A stretch of 64,000 nt of DNA from assembly GCA_950097015.1 (NCBI GenBank), contig CATNEN010000029.1, positions 3,987,501 to 4,051,500 on the forward strand, read 5' to 3'. The notes below the pieces were generated by a model, which had not been told where the DNA came from, did not search any database, and saw nothing but the letters and a program-made list of their open reading frames with translations. This DNA is from Macrostomum hystrix. Its lineage: Eukaryota; Platyhelminthes; Macrostomidae. Shown here in pieces: positions 1 to 10,830 of this stretch. The position numbers and the translations under genes were made by a program. The stretch's first letter is position 1, and the number at the start of each line of letters is the position of its first letter.

Positions 1-49
1 ACCAAGCCCATTTAAGCAAGATGCACTACCTACACTACCAGTGTTACAG

Positions 50-270
50 TCGCAGCTGTTGCGCGGCACTTTGCTAAGGCTGCGTACAGCTAGCTGTTCA
101 GTCCATGGACTGGAGAACCGCTTCACGCTCCATCAACACCTAATACTGGTACCCATTTAACAGCTGTGTGAACTAAAGTACAGAGAATCGAGTTTCCCCC
201 GGCTGAGATTCGAACCCATGACCCCGTGGTTAAGAGTCCAAAGCTGTAGCGACTAGACTATACAAGCCCC
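50..270 (-). mobile_element. tRNA-derived SINE copy 1
   Basis: Read on the minus strand from 270 leftward, the element opens with a tRNA-like head. An A-box-like stretch lies at about 250-265 and a near-perfect B box (GGTTCGAATC) at 216-207, followed by the complement that would close the T stem. The body after the head matches a second element at 1180-1335 in several blocks, including one around GTTAAATGGGTACC. A head that is only tRNA-like plus a conserved unrelated body is the SINE signature. It lies in the CEP104 intron left of the 349 splice donor and has the same orientation as the gene. The family name is not known to me, and the left boundary is approximate. Confidence 0.65.
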
Positions 271-348
271 AGTTTAGTGGGGTTATTGTGCTCTAGATAT
301 TTATTAACAAGTATAATATTGATTGTTTCCGATTGCCATTCGGATTAC

Positions 349-1095
349 CTGCACTCCGCGCTGGCAAAGGTAAACGCCGGCTCTGAATACCTGGCGGAAG
401 TCGCGCTCATCCTGCGGACCCATCTCATTAACCTGCTTATAGGCGTCTAACAGGGCGTCCTCCCGGTGCGACCAGGTCTTGGAGAAGGCTTTAGTGACGA
501 GTGGAAGGCCGAACATGTCTATCACAGCAGAGGCCTCGCGCATATCCTTCTCGGTTAGATTCTCCGGTTCGCCAGTGATGCCGGCTCCACCGTCGTCATC
601 GTCCGGCAGTGGCGTGTGACCGCCGCCATGGGTCTGCTGCTGATGCTTGAGCGCAGGCAGCGGCCTGTCGTCATAATCGGTGGAGTAGGCCACAGCCGGC
701 CTGTAGGAGCTCTGCGGCGGTGGACTGGGCGATCGTCGAATTGGTTCGAGCAGTGGCGGCGGTGGGCTGGCCCGGCGACCGGGTGGCACCGACGCTGCGG
801 CGGCTGCTGCAGCGGGAAACGGCGCCCGGCCAGCTAGGAGGCCGGCAACGTCCAGCTCGCGATAGATCTGCAGCCGGTATTCGTCCATCTGGATCTTCTT
901 CAAATTGGCCCGCTCGTAGTCTTCGTTTTCAACAGCTTGACGCTTTTCAACTTCTAATTTGCCCAGCTTCTCGCCGACCCGCTGCAGCTGCAGTACGGCA
1001 TCGCGGAGACGCTTGGCCAGCTCAAACTGTTCGGCCAGGACGGCGTCGTGCTTGCGAGCCTCCAGTTTGCGGATGACGTCGGCGATTTCGCGATC
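349..1095 (-). CDS. CEP104: CEP104 exon 2 (coiled coil and start of TOG domain)
   Basis: This exon continues CEP104 in phase 0. The acceptor is CCAG at 1099-1096 and the donor is CAG/GTAATC at 349/348. Its 249 codons encode a charged coiled coil with internally repeated helices (for example AVENEDYERANLKK), which aligns with the human CEP104 coiled coil right after the FDMYQ junction. An Ala/Pro/Ser-rich linker follows, then LTEKDMREAS...FSKTWSHREDALL, which matches the first helices of the CEP104 TOG domain that binds tubulin. The reading frame stays open past the donor for 15 codons to a stop at 304, but the family alignment and the GT consensus support splicing at 349. Later exons (rest of TOG, zinc-finger array) lie outside the window. 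Confidence 0.88.
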
Positions 1096-1179
1096 CTGGA
1101 GAATTAACAAGTGAGAAAATCAGGTGATCTTTAAGTACTGGGTAATAATATAATTGCTTCAATTGAGCCAGTTGAGCAG

Positions 1180-1335
1180 CCGACAACACAGCCGCAGCTA
1201 CTGAGCGGCGAATCTGAAGGCTGCATACGACTGCTCAGTCCATCGACTGGGGGGACGCCACAGTAGCCCTCATTTACCCCCAACTGATGCTCGTACCCAT
1301 TTAACGACAGGGTGAATTGAAGCAATGCAGAGTTA
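1180..1335 (-). mobile_element. SINE copy 2, head-truncated, in CEP104 intron 1
   Basis: The stretch shares blocks with copy 1 in the same order: AAGGCTGC.TAC, TCAGTCCAT.GACTGG and TACCCATTTAAC, with spacer differences of a few bases. No tRNA-like head is seen beyond 1335, so this copy is truncated at its 5' end. It fills much of the 394-nt intron (1096-1489) between CEP104 exons 1 and 2, on the same strand as the gene. Confidence 0.55.
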
Positions 1336-1489
1336 AGTGTATCACCTAATTATATAGCATAAAGCCTAAAGGACAAAAATAGTTTTTTTTCCGATGCTCT
1401 TATCAAGTACAACAGATAAGAAATAACATATTTGATCTGATTTGATCACATCTGTATGCTGAAATCCCCTTTATAAAGTAATTTTTTAC

Positions 1490-2068
1490 CTGATACATGT
1501 CAAAAGCCAGGTCATCTAACGGAGAGATATAATCTGGGCCGAACACTCGATCGTCAGCCGCTTTGTCAATGCCAGCCCGGCTAACAATGTCCATCGGTGA
1601 ATAGAGCGGATCGCCAATTAAATTGATGGCTACTAGGCCGACCTGGTTATAGAGATTGTGCTTGTTTACATAGTTTTTGTGAATAACCAGCTTTAAATAA
1701 ACGCCAACCGCGTCAACGTGAACGGATTTCAATTCTCGAGCACGAAAGCCGGTCTTCTCATTGTCGGACAGGGCTACGTAGCCTAAACGAGAATAGCGCG
1801 CATTCTGCAGATTATGCGACACACCGTCTGGCACATCGCCGACAAAGAATTCAATCTTGGAAGCTATCAGATATTGATGAGACAGGATTTGCACTTTGCG
1901 AATTCGCGATCTCTGTTCCAGGTAGACAACTAGATCCTGTGGGTACAGACAGAATCTGGAGCTAACCCAGCCGCGAGTGGTTGGCGAATGCCGGTTAAGC
2001 TCAATGGCCGGATAGCCTTCATCCTGGCCGGACACGTGGACAACTCGAATAGGCAGCTTGCTGGGCAT
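1490..2068 (-). CDS. CEP104: CEP104 exon 1 (N-terminal jelly-roll domain)
   Basis: CEP104 is a ciliary tip and centriolar protein that works with CP110, NEK1 and CSPP1 to control axoneme length. The first 193 residues read MPSKLPIRVVHVSG...EGYPAIEL and carry SSRFC..PQ, RIRKVQILSHQYLIASKIEF, LGYVALSDNEKTGF.ARELKSV.VDAVG and NLYNQVGLVAINLIGDP, all diagnostic of the CEP104 N-terminal beta-sandwich. I chose the ATG at 2068 because it lines up with the human start (MPHK) and an in-frame stop lies at 2080-2078; a TTG at 2077 would only add three residues. The exon ends FDMYQ/GTAAAA at 1490/1489, exactly where exon 2 resumes. With exon 2 it gives 442 residues, about half the usual protein length, so the gene is cut by the window edge. 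Confidence 0.92.
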
Positions 2069-2080
2069 TGCAGGCAACTA

Positions 2081-2640
2081 GGATCTTTAGGCTTTTTTTT
2101 ACACTCTAGATTATCTCCCGGATACAGCCCGCATGCGCTAGGCAGCTGAAGTGGAGGCAGGGGAGATATAACTGATCAATCATTAGAAGAAACAATCTCA
2201 ACTAAACGTTTATGTGCTTTGTCTATTGTAAATGAGTGTACGAAAGCATAGGTATTTTCATTTTCAGCCGTTAGCACATTCCATGCCACCACTCTTTCTC
2301 ACCTCTCCGACCCCTAATTTAGTAAAGACGTTTGACAGCGTGTTGTTAACCGTATCGATTCGGAAAATACCAAGGGAAAGGTTATTTTCAAGTTCCAGTC
2401 TTTATTGTTTCAGTCTTGAAAGGCGAAGACATACGACTCTAATTTTTATTGTTTCATTCGGAGGTGACAATTTTGGCACTTGTGCTATATCATTACTCAA
2501 TTCGTGCATGACTTTATGCTCAGCTGGACTTCACACATCGTCAGGGACTATAAAATGACATAACAAAAATCCAACTAAACTTGCAAATTCCAAGCAGACT
2601 AATCGTTAAATGTAGGAATCACTGGACGTCACTCAACACC
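2081..2640. other. CEP104 upstream region
   Basis: This is unique, AT-leaning sequence upstream of the CEP104 start. It should hold the promoter or a trans-splice acceptor. I see no clear TATA box, and the short open frame at 2232-2558 shows no protein-like features. Confidence 0.4.
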
Positions 2641-2659
2641 AGTGCACATCTCAAGACAA

Positions 2660-3272
2660 CACTGGACCCTGAGGGAGATTTGGCGGTGCATTTGTCTGAT
2701 ACAATCCCAAGCCATCGGCCTTTTGACTAAAAGTTGCCACTGCCAGCACATTGTGGTGTCCATCTATCAATGCTCAATGATTCCCTCGCCTGCTTGATGG
2801 TCATCAGGCCCAGCAGCGCAGATTCGGAACGTGTCTAATGTGTCCGAAACAGATAAAATTGCCTTTGCTTTCATCCCAAAACTGCTGAGAAGCTGCTGTT
2901 CATAGAGTCCAACCTGCATGCTTGCTAACTTTCGTGTCAATAGCTTGACACACCATCATCCTGCCCCTTGTGCAACAGTATATGTTGCCCGGTACTCGCA
3001 TTATCACTGACCAGTGGCAGGCATACAACCAACTGCCTAATCATTTGATGATGAACCACCGGCTACACTTTATGGAGCCTAAACACCTAGAAGTCCACAC
3101 AAACACAGTGGAGGGCACATGGGCCCATGCTAAGGCCAGTTTCAGGGCCATGCATGGCACATCCAAGGCCCTGTTCGACACCCACTTGGACGAATTGCTC
3201 TGGCGCCGCTGCCACCCGCGCAACACCTTTGGGAACATCATTTTCTGGGTGGCGCACTATTATGCCATCTGA
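2660..3272 (+). pseudogene. Merlin-type (IS1016-like) transposase relic
   Basis: The frame at 2970-3272 encodes PGTRIITDQWQAYNQL, NHRLHFMEP and HTNTVEGTWAHAKASFRAMHGT. This matches the C-terminal half of Merlin / IS1016 DDE transposases, including the catalytic D of the D.W.AY motif and the E of VEGTW. Upstream fragments in shifting frames also fit the N-terminal region: QAIGLLTKSCHCQH near 2700, RLLDGHQ near 2790 and PKTAEKLLFIESNLHA near 2880. The first catalytic region is missing and at least two frameshifts are present, and the open frame begins with GTG rather than ATG. I call it a dead copy. I could not fix the terminal inverted repeats. Confidence 0.75.
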
Positions 3273-6200
3273 GCACACTACTAGGCCTATGACATCTGAG
3301 TAACATGCAATTTGCTCATACACACTGTCAGTCATCTGTTCATTGGTTGTTAGTCACATTGTTTCTTGCTTGTTATACAAAACTGTCATTAACTGTCATT
3401 TTAAAAACAGTTTTGAATTAAATGTGCAAAACTAGAAGTCTAGAAGATTGCCAAAAAGTCATATTATTATATTTTTTGTTTTTCATGCAAAATTCCTGAT
3501 ATGAAACTACCTAGTCAGTCAGAGTGCTGCAATTATTATAGCTATGAGAACTACTAGCCATAAACACTATTCAAAAATATTATCTAGGGGCCTAGTTAGT
3601 AATAAAAATACAGTGGCACAACTAGGCATTTCTGAAAGGTCTGGAGAGGGTCGAGTTCTGTATTATTTTATTTTGATATTGAGGATAAGTACTTGTGCAC
3701 TTATTGTGGCTTATAACATGCATTAATTTTGGACAAATGTAAATGCTTCAAGTAAAAAATGTACATAATGTATAAGTAACATAAATACTTTTATAATCCT
3801 CTTCAAAAATATATTTGCTATTTTAGATTTTATAATAATATTTATAATACAGAGTGGCTACAGAGCATTTATTATCAACTTTAAGTAATAAGATATAGTA
3901 ACTGGGCATCAATCAACAGCACAAGGAATACATTTACGATAAATCGACTGTAGGATTTAATCTATTTAAACTTAAGGTCTGGTCTTAAGTTTAAAAATAA
4001 GAGCAAGAATTTAGAGTGAAATGGAAGATATTGTATATGTCCCTCAAGTACAAAAAAAATTGATCTACCATTTTTCAAGTTTAATTAGCTAAGCTGGCTT
4101 AATCAAATTAGAACTAACTAAAGTCAAACAGGTTAAAATAGTTTTAAAACACTGAAATTTATACAATTTGACTAGTGAACCATGTATAGCATAGCATGTG
4201 AGTGTCAGCTTAAAGTCGAATGACTCAATGGCACACGCCACACAGAACATTCGACATTCCAACTTTCATAGATCTTGTAGATCGCAATTAAAATGAATTT
4301 GCGAAAAATTCATAAATTTTAGCATAGCAATGGGTAAAACAAAACGAAAAGCATTAATCAGCGCAACAATTTTGTTTATAAAAACAAGTTAAACATAAAT
4401 TTGTTTAAACACCATAAATGCCTTCACATGTGTTTTTTAGTTACATAAACCTACTAATTTTAAGTATTTTAAAAGTGTCCTAATTTGATCTGATCAAATT
4501 ACACGTGATAGGTTTATTTATATCTTTTGTTCTTGGAACGCCATAATTGGGTTTAATTAGGTATTAAATTTTTTTTCCAAACTTCTATATATGCCTTTGA
4601 AATCGCTTTTATCTTCCTCTAATTACTGAATTGCTAGAAGATGCATAGATTTAGTAAAATGCTAGTTTTTTAATTACACCCTCTTATATACTACTTCGAT
4701 TTTTTCTTGACCTGACAATGTCTACATGTACAATTTTAATTTGTAATGATTCCCTATCTCACCGTCACTTTGTGTCTCACAAATTTCTTGAAAGCATTCA
4801 TGTGAATTTTCATAGTCCCTATAAATATATAAGTTAATTCAGTGTTTTAGTTCATTAATTGACAAAATAGTTTATTAACTATTTTAGCTTTTAGCTAGCT
4901 AAATTAAATTTCATGAAAAATGTTCCTTATTTGAAAAGCAACTAATCTTTAAAAAACTTGTTGGTCAAACTTTTTGTCTTACTTACTGTTATATTATTTA
5001 TGAAATTTCTATCACATTTAGGCTTTATTATTGCTGCTTTTCCTGATAGGCTATAGGCCAAATCCAATTAAATAATTTTTTAATTGAACTTGCACAGTTT
5101 CAACCTTAACTACTGATTAGCTATAATTTTTGTCAAATCAGCTTGAGCCGCAAAATTTTTTGGCCTCAAATATTTTTTCCCACATGCACACTTTGTTTAG
5201 GTTGATTTGAAGTCTTATTCACTTTTTTTTAGTTTTCATTGCAATGCTTATGCTATCAAATCTAGTCCACTTTGGCAACAACCATTTTGGAAACATTTGA
5301 AGTATTTATATAAACTGTAATTTTAAACTTCATATAAAGTGAAACTATTTAATGAATTTTTATTGCTTGAAATTTTTCTGCATTAAAGGGAGAATTTGTT
5401 GTAATAATAATATTTTTTATTGAGCTCCATATTTGGACCAAGTCTGGTGACAGATAAAAATAATGTGTCCTTCTAAGCTTAACTTAATATATTATAAATT
5501 TGCATCCTTTTAAAATATCTAAATATAGTTAAAGTTTTAATAATTTTTCTATATTCTTTTTTATATTTTTCAGTTCTAATCAAAAATAAAGTTTTTCATG
5601 CCAAATAGCATAAAGAAATGTAGTATCATGGCTCTTAGTTACAATATGATACAATATTAAATTGACCAGTAAGGTAAGAGGCCTTTAAGTAGAAGAGATG
5701 GAATGGTAGCAAAGATAGTTGGGCTGCATTGCAAGTATATTTATATATGAACTGGGGCCTACAGAGGAGCAAAAAAGTGGTGCATCTTTGCAGAGCCCCC
5801 TGGCTTAGTGAGTTGGCTGGCTGGGCATACAAACCTTTCTGAAGTAGACTATGGAGATTGATGGGTTTGGAGTATAGAAAAACTGCCGTTAGCCAGTCCC
5901 ATTTTATTGATGCTACAATAGTATCATTGTTAAAAGCAAAAAATGCCACTGTTAAAATATATTGGCATGGTATAAATAATTTACTTTCTATTATAATAAA
6001 ATAAATTATTTTTTTGGCAAATTGTTTGTCACTAAAATGACTTTCTAAAGTGGTTTGTTGTTGTTGGTATTGGTACCCTCTTATCCACATGATATTGTTG
6101 CAATAATGTCAATCCTATTTGCATGCTAGCTACTTTGGAAATAATAGCTAGCTTATCTATGCAGAACACTCGAAAGATAGCTTTCCTATTAATTTATATC

Positions 6201-7060
6201 TTTCTATTGTCTAGATATGTCATACACACCAGAAAAATTCTGGTGTACATTTGCCTGTGGCTAGAGTACATATATGTGATTGTATATTTCAAAGGGTTGT
6301 CATGCACCTTGGCATGTATGGTGTGCAATAAAAAACTGGGCTATCGAAAGTGTTCTAGCACACAAATAGTCATGGATTGTACAATGAAGTAGCTAGCAAT
6401 AAGAGCATTTTTGCCTTTCCTTTCTGAAATGCACCAACATAATCCAGATTAGAGTTCTTTTGTTCTTTTAAACATCAAGTCATGTTTTATTATTTCTTTT
6501 ATAGAATGAAGTCATTTATAAATATGAAAAATAGAGAACTATTTTTGTTCTACTGTTTCAATTGCCCAAAAACAACTAAGTAATTTAATACATGCTTTTA
6601 AAAAAAGTCCCTAAGATTTTCGGTGTATGACTTCCAGAAAATAGATCATATACTTGATTTAACTAATATCTAATGTCCACATAAAAGCAAAAAAGGTACT
6701 ACCAGAAAGAAATAGCAAAATCAAATTGGTTTTGCTTTGGTTGTCAGCTTTACATTAGAATAATCTGGCCACATTTTTCATACACATACATATGTGCACA
6801 TCCAATTGGCCTTTTATTCATATTTCTACTAGTAAATGTCTAGCAATTAAATTATCATTTTCAGAGTCCACTGTCTTCTGACTCGTTAGCATCCTGTCAT
6901 CATTGTCTTGCTAAAGATACAGACTAAAATCAGCCTATTGCTTATTTTGACTAGCTGCATTGCAATTAGACATTTTTTATTGTCTTATTGTCGATTCGAA
7001 AGGCAACTGCAATTGTGTAATTACAACATTAGTGCTGGGTATAATTATTTAAGCAGTTTT
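3273..7060. other. AT-rich intergenic region, no gene seen
   Basis: About 3.8 kb of unique, strongly AT-rich sequence with many A/T runs. The open frames here (for example 5635-6090 minus and 6123-6392 plus) lack domains and GC-rich codon use like that of neighbouring exons, so I call none. There is no minisatellite. A pyrimidine-rich acceptor-like site, TTTTTCTTAG, ends at 7066, just before the R3H-SUZ start, and could be the 3' end of a 5'UTR intron or a spliced-leader acceptor. Confidence 0.5.
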
Positions 7061-7110
7061 TCTTAGACCAAAGCTACCACAAGCCAGCGGCGTCGCCAGA
7101 GATATACATT

Positions 7111-8970
7111 ATGTCCTCCCCAGCTTCTGGCGTGAAGGCTAAGAAAGTTGAGGATACAGTGGCGCCCACAATTAGCGGTGCCGCTACAAATGGCGGCGGC
7201 TCAACTGCCGAATCTGCCGCCCCGACATCGTCATCCGGCGCCGAAAGTCCTCCAGCCGTCGCCGCTGTTGCCAGCCCGCCGTCGGAAAAGAAATCGCCCG
7301 CTAAAGCCAAATCGACACCAACTGGTGGCACACCGGAGCAACAGGACGAGCTGGAAGAGTTGACTGAAAAGTTGGCAAGCTACCTAAGGACAATGGAAAG
7401 TGGACAGGGTGTTCGAGACACTCTCAATGACGACATTGGCAGCTTCTTGGAGAAGACTCTGTCGCAGGAGAGCCTGAAGAAGGATCGCGCAGTGTTGCTG
7501 GATCTAGATAACTGGCTGAAGCATCAGGCTAAAATTCTTGATCACGGATCCCAGGACGGCGATGAAACCCTGTGGAGCAATCAGGAGCCGCGTATTCGTA
7601 TGCTGATGCACAAACTGTGCGCATTCTACGGCCTAGTGCACAACATTATGGGCCCATATCAGAACCAGACAATTCGCATTGAGCGTCAGAAGGAGCACTT
7701 TCGTAATTGGAATTTCTCAGTGAGCGATCTGGCTCGCTACTATGAGCTGCGCGATCAGCTCTGCGGCGGCGGCCAGAATGGCGGCGGAAATTCCACAACG
7801 CCTGCGAGCGGCGGAGCCAGCAACAAAGAAGCCAGTCCCACTGTGGTCAATGGCGGCGAAAAGAAATTGCTGCGCCGTGAAGGTCCGCCTTCGACTCCGA
7901 AGGGTAGCTCGCCATACAGCGGAGGCTCGCAGCAGCAGTCCACGCCGCCAAGGACTTACGAAGAGCGCCGTCAGGATTATGAAAAGCGGCGCAAAGACAT
8001 TATTGGTAGCGGCTATCATGACCAGCAGCAGCAGAAGATTAACAGCTATAGGCGCAATGAGCAGTCTACAACCGGAGCTGCTGCTGCTCCCGATGACTCA
8101 ACTGGCGGCACAGGCATGAGCGCTTCACCAAGTCCTCAGCCACAGTATGCTCAGGTTTATCTGCGCGATGAACTCACTGTTTTTCGCTTAGTGCCAAGCA
8201 GGGTTGGCGAATTGTCGCGCGGCGATGTTGTGTTTCTTGACATGCGCGGCCCGCTTTTGACGCCAGACGCTGCCGCAATCTACCGGTTCGATCCTGATCA
8301 GCGCCATGCCCTGGCGCCCGCGCCGGTGCGCGTCAACCAGACAGCTGCCGCGGCCGTTGTTGCCGCAGTTGCCAATCAGCAACAGCAGCAGCAGCAGATG
8401 GATTATGTCCATCTGGCTAATAACTATCCGGCTAGTATTCCAGCCCAGGCTGCCGGCCTGTACTTTCCGCACCTGACGGCTCTGCCATACCATGCTTCGG
8501 GCGCCGCCACTAACCTGCCGGCCGTCTATCCAGCTAGCGGCGCATTCTTTTATCCCACCGGCAGTCCGCCGCAGATGGCCCAACAGGCTGCGGCCAGCGT
8601 TGCTTCTAGCCAGTCTGCCGCTGCAGCCGCTCAGCATTTGGCTTCGCCGCCGCCTCAGCCGCAGCCGCCGCCATCTGCCGCCGTCTATCATCAGGTGCAG
8701 CCGCACCAGGTGGCTGTTTACCACGCCTACCAAGCCGCCGCCGCTGCCGCCGCCCAGTTCTCAGGTGTGCCAGCTAGCGTCGCAGGCTACACTGCCGCGC
8801 CGCATCACTACCATCAGCAGCAAGTGGCCGCCGCAGCCGCTGCGGCCGCTGCCGCTGCCGCTAATCGCTATGTCGGCCCTTCGCTGCATCTGTACCAGCC
8901 GCAGACTGTTGGCCAGCAGGCCCGCATACAGCAGGGCGCTGCTAGCGGCGTAGAATCTCAGCGCACTTGA
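7111..8970 (+). CDS. R3H-SUZ domain RNA-binding protein (R3HDM/encore-like)
   Basis: A single open exon of 619 codons starts at ATG 7111. After a low-complexity Ala/Ser/Pro N terminus comes an acidic helical segment (ELEELTEKLASYL), then an R3H-like domain at about residues 150-200. It carries the R-x3-H signature (R163, H167) within RMLMHKLCAFYGLVHN, like the R3H..HRVAAYFGLDHN of R3HDM1/2 and ARPP21. A SUZ-like motif (TYEERRQDYEKRRKDI) follows at about residues 280-304. R3H binds single-stranded nucleic acid, and SUZ domains in this family bind RNA and act in mRNA control. The C-terminal half is Gln-, Ala-, Pro- and His-rich with poly-Q and poly-A runs and looks disordered. The domain order matches encore/R3HDM, but spacing between R3H and SUZ is longer than usual, so the exact orthologue is uncertain. 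Confidence 0.82.
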   Translation: MSSPASGVKAKKVEDTVAPTISGAATNGGGSTAESAAPTSSSGAESPPAVAAVASPPSEKKSPAKAKSTPTGGTPEQQDELEELTEKLASYLRTMESGQGVRDTLNDDIGSFLEKTLSQESLKKDRAVLLDLDNWLKHQAKILDHGSQDGDETLWSNQEPRIRMLMHKLCAFYGLVHNIMGPYQNQTIRIERQKEHFRNWNFSVSDLARYYELRDQLCGGGQNGGGNSTTPASGGASNKEASPTVVNGGEKKLLRREGPPSTPKGSSPYSGGSQQQSTPPRTYEERRQDYEKRRKDIIGSGYHDQQQQKINSYRRNEQSTTGAAAAPDDSTGGTGMSASPSPQPQYAQVYLRDELTVFRLVPSRVGELSRGDVVFLDMRGPLLTPDAAAIYRFDPDQRHALAPAPVRVNQTAAAAVVAAVANQQQQQQQMDYVHLANNYPASIPAQAAGLYFPHLTALPYHASGAATNLPAVYPASGAFFYPTGSPPQMAQQAAASVASSQSAAAAAQHLASPPPQPQPPPSAAVYHQVQPHQVAVYHAYQAAAAAAAQFSGVPASVAGYTAAPHHYHQQQVAAAAAAAAAAAANRYVGPSLHLYQPQTVGQQARIQQGAASGVESQRT

Positions 8971-9908
8971 TTATCTCAATCGCCAGCTTGGACTGACTGC
9001 TTATTCGGTAACCAACAAAAAAATCCCGTCTTCAAACTCTTATGTCCCAATGGGAATCTGAATCTGATCAAGTTCTTGGTTTCTTCATTAACCGCTTCGG
9101 CTTTCCTAATGTACTCTAACTAGTCTGAGGCCTCGGATCTCTGCCTCATTCTCCCCTATATCCGTGCTGTTTTACTTTATCTGGCGTCTAGTTTATATTT
9201 CTGTTTCGGGTTTACAAAACACACAGAGTCCCTGTTTTAATGTCAAACGCACCAGTTAACATTCTTTGTCTAATAAATTTTAAAAGAGATTGGAAACTAA
9301 TCTAATTTAAATCCTATTTGACCTGCCGTAGCTATATCCCTTCCCCGTCAATCCTAATAGTTAGTAATGCGCGATGGGTGGTCCGTTCAATTTAATATAT
9401 TGTAAAACTCATTTTACTATGATAAAGTCTTCCATTAAATATTTTCTTTATTATTACTTTCAATTGTTAAACCAGATAAAAATCTATCTGTCCACACAGA
9501 AATGCGTCTCAATTGAAAAGCAATTTCGCTATAGTGCTTACTGTTAGTAGGGCAACGAATGCGCATCGTCTACACTTTATTCTAATTCGGTTTGCCTTTT
9601 GGAGAACAAGACAACACATGAAGAAACGAAATCATGCGTCCATGACTATCTTAGTTGCCGTTATTGTGGAAACATTGTGCTGTTTTTATCACTCTGTAGA
9701 GAAGCTGAAAGCTATATTAAAGTTCGATATTTTGTGCTCAAGTTGATCTAATTTGTTTTATCTATTATATTTAATTATGTCCAGTCATCAGCTATCGAGT
9801 GTACTCATAGCTGCTCTATTACGGTTGTTTGTGTCTGTTCTCTGTCCTTTATTTAAACTTTTGTCTCGCTGAATTTTATCACATTTACCTTCTGGCTTAT
9901 AGACTTAA

Positions 9909-9948
9909 ATAACTCAGCTATCAACCTGGTACAGGCTGGCTGAGTTAT
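9909..9948. other. Inverted repeat, 10-bp perfect stem
   Basis: ATAACTCAGC at 9909-9918 pairs perfectly with GCTGAGTTAT at 9939-9948 across a 20-nt loop that can itself form a small CCTG/CAGG stem. It lies in the presumed 3' region of the R3H-SUZ gene. Confidence 0.6.
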
Positions 9949-10535
9949 ACATATATAGCCTTGCTAAATTCGTCTAAATTTGGCTTGTATTTAAAGAAGC
10001 GACGACTGGTTATCTTATTGTGCCCAAAATCTTCCAGGCTGGTATACATTTTCCCATATATTTCTTTTTCTAGTTTTTAATTCTAACAAACATGTGGTCC
10101 CCCTTTTTTCGATGGTCTACGATACTTCCGTTCAGGCAAAGGCATCGATTAGCCCAGCTTAATGTCCTATCATTTGCAAAACTTTCTGCGACCCGTCTCA
10201 CTTTTTGTCTCTGTTTTGTTTCTACTTTTTACCACCCTCCACCAGCCCTATGGCAACAGCATTCGATCTGTCATCCAATAGAAGAAACATTTGCACTTCC
10301 CATTGCTTGCATTTTTTCAACAATATCCTCCCATCTCTCTGTTACCCTCCCTACCCAGCTCACCTTTCTGCCGTTGCACTTGAGCAACATTGTGCGTGTG
10401 CTTGTGTGTTTTCATTCCTGCATTCTGTTAGACCCATCTTACATCTGCGTGCCTCACTGTGTGTATGCCTGTATTATACCCGCTTGTTTTTACCGTGTTT
10501 TTATTGTGAAAGATTAATAAACTGCCGACACCTAG

Positions 10536-10565
10536 TACTACTACTGCTGCTACTCAGTAGTAGTA
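10536..10565. other. Inverted repeat, 11-bp perfect stem
   Basis: TACTACTACTG at 10536-10546 pairs perfectly with CAGTAGTAGTA at 10555-10565 across an 8-nt loop. It sits at the edge of the neighbouring SINE-like element. Confidence 0.6.
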
Positions 10566-10569
10566 TATA

Positions 10570-10830
10570 ATCTTTTTTGCAAGCAGTAGATAGGAGCGAT
10601 TGAGTCCATTCCGATAACTCCTGAGCACACGCTCACACAGGTGTGCACATCTGGCCTGACTTTCTCATCGTCAGGCAGTGTGCACTCTCATTGTGTCGTG
10701 AAAGTTGGCAACAAATGAATGTGGCCTCGCCGCGGAATCGAGCTTTGGGACCTAGGTGCGAGAGACCTAAATTGCGAGGAAACCACTTTAGGCCATAGAT
10801 AACGAACAAACCGAAGAGCAACGACTTGCG
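10570..10830 (-). mobile_element. tRNA-derived SINE-like element
   Basis: On the minus strand from about 10810 there is an A-box-like TGGCCTAAAGTGG, and about 40 nt further on a B-box-like GCTCGATTCC. Spacing and order fit a degenerate tRNA promoter. The following body contains a GTGCACAC.TGTGTGAGCGTGTGC stretch near 10625-10650. It does not resemble the CEP104-intron SINE family. I class it as a SINE from the paired boxes only; boundaries are approximate. Confidence 0.4.

Noticed and set aside
195-270. Functional tRNA gene
   Set aside because: The B box is good but the acceptor stem and anticodon arm do not pair as in a real tRNA, and a repeated SINE body follows.
5635-6090. 151-codon minus frame in AT-rich DNA
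   Set aside because: Low-complexity, hydrophobic AT-driven translation with no motif and no conserved start.
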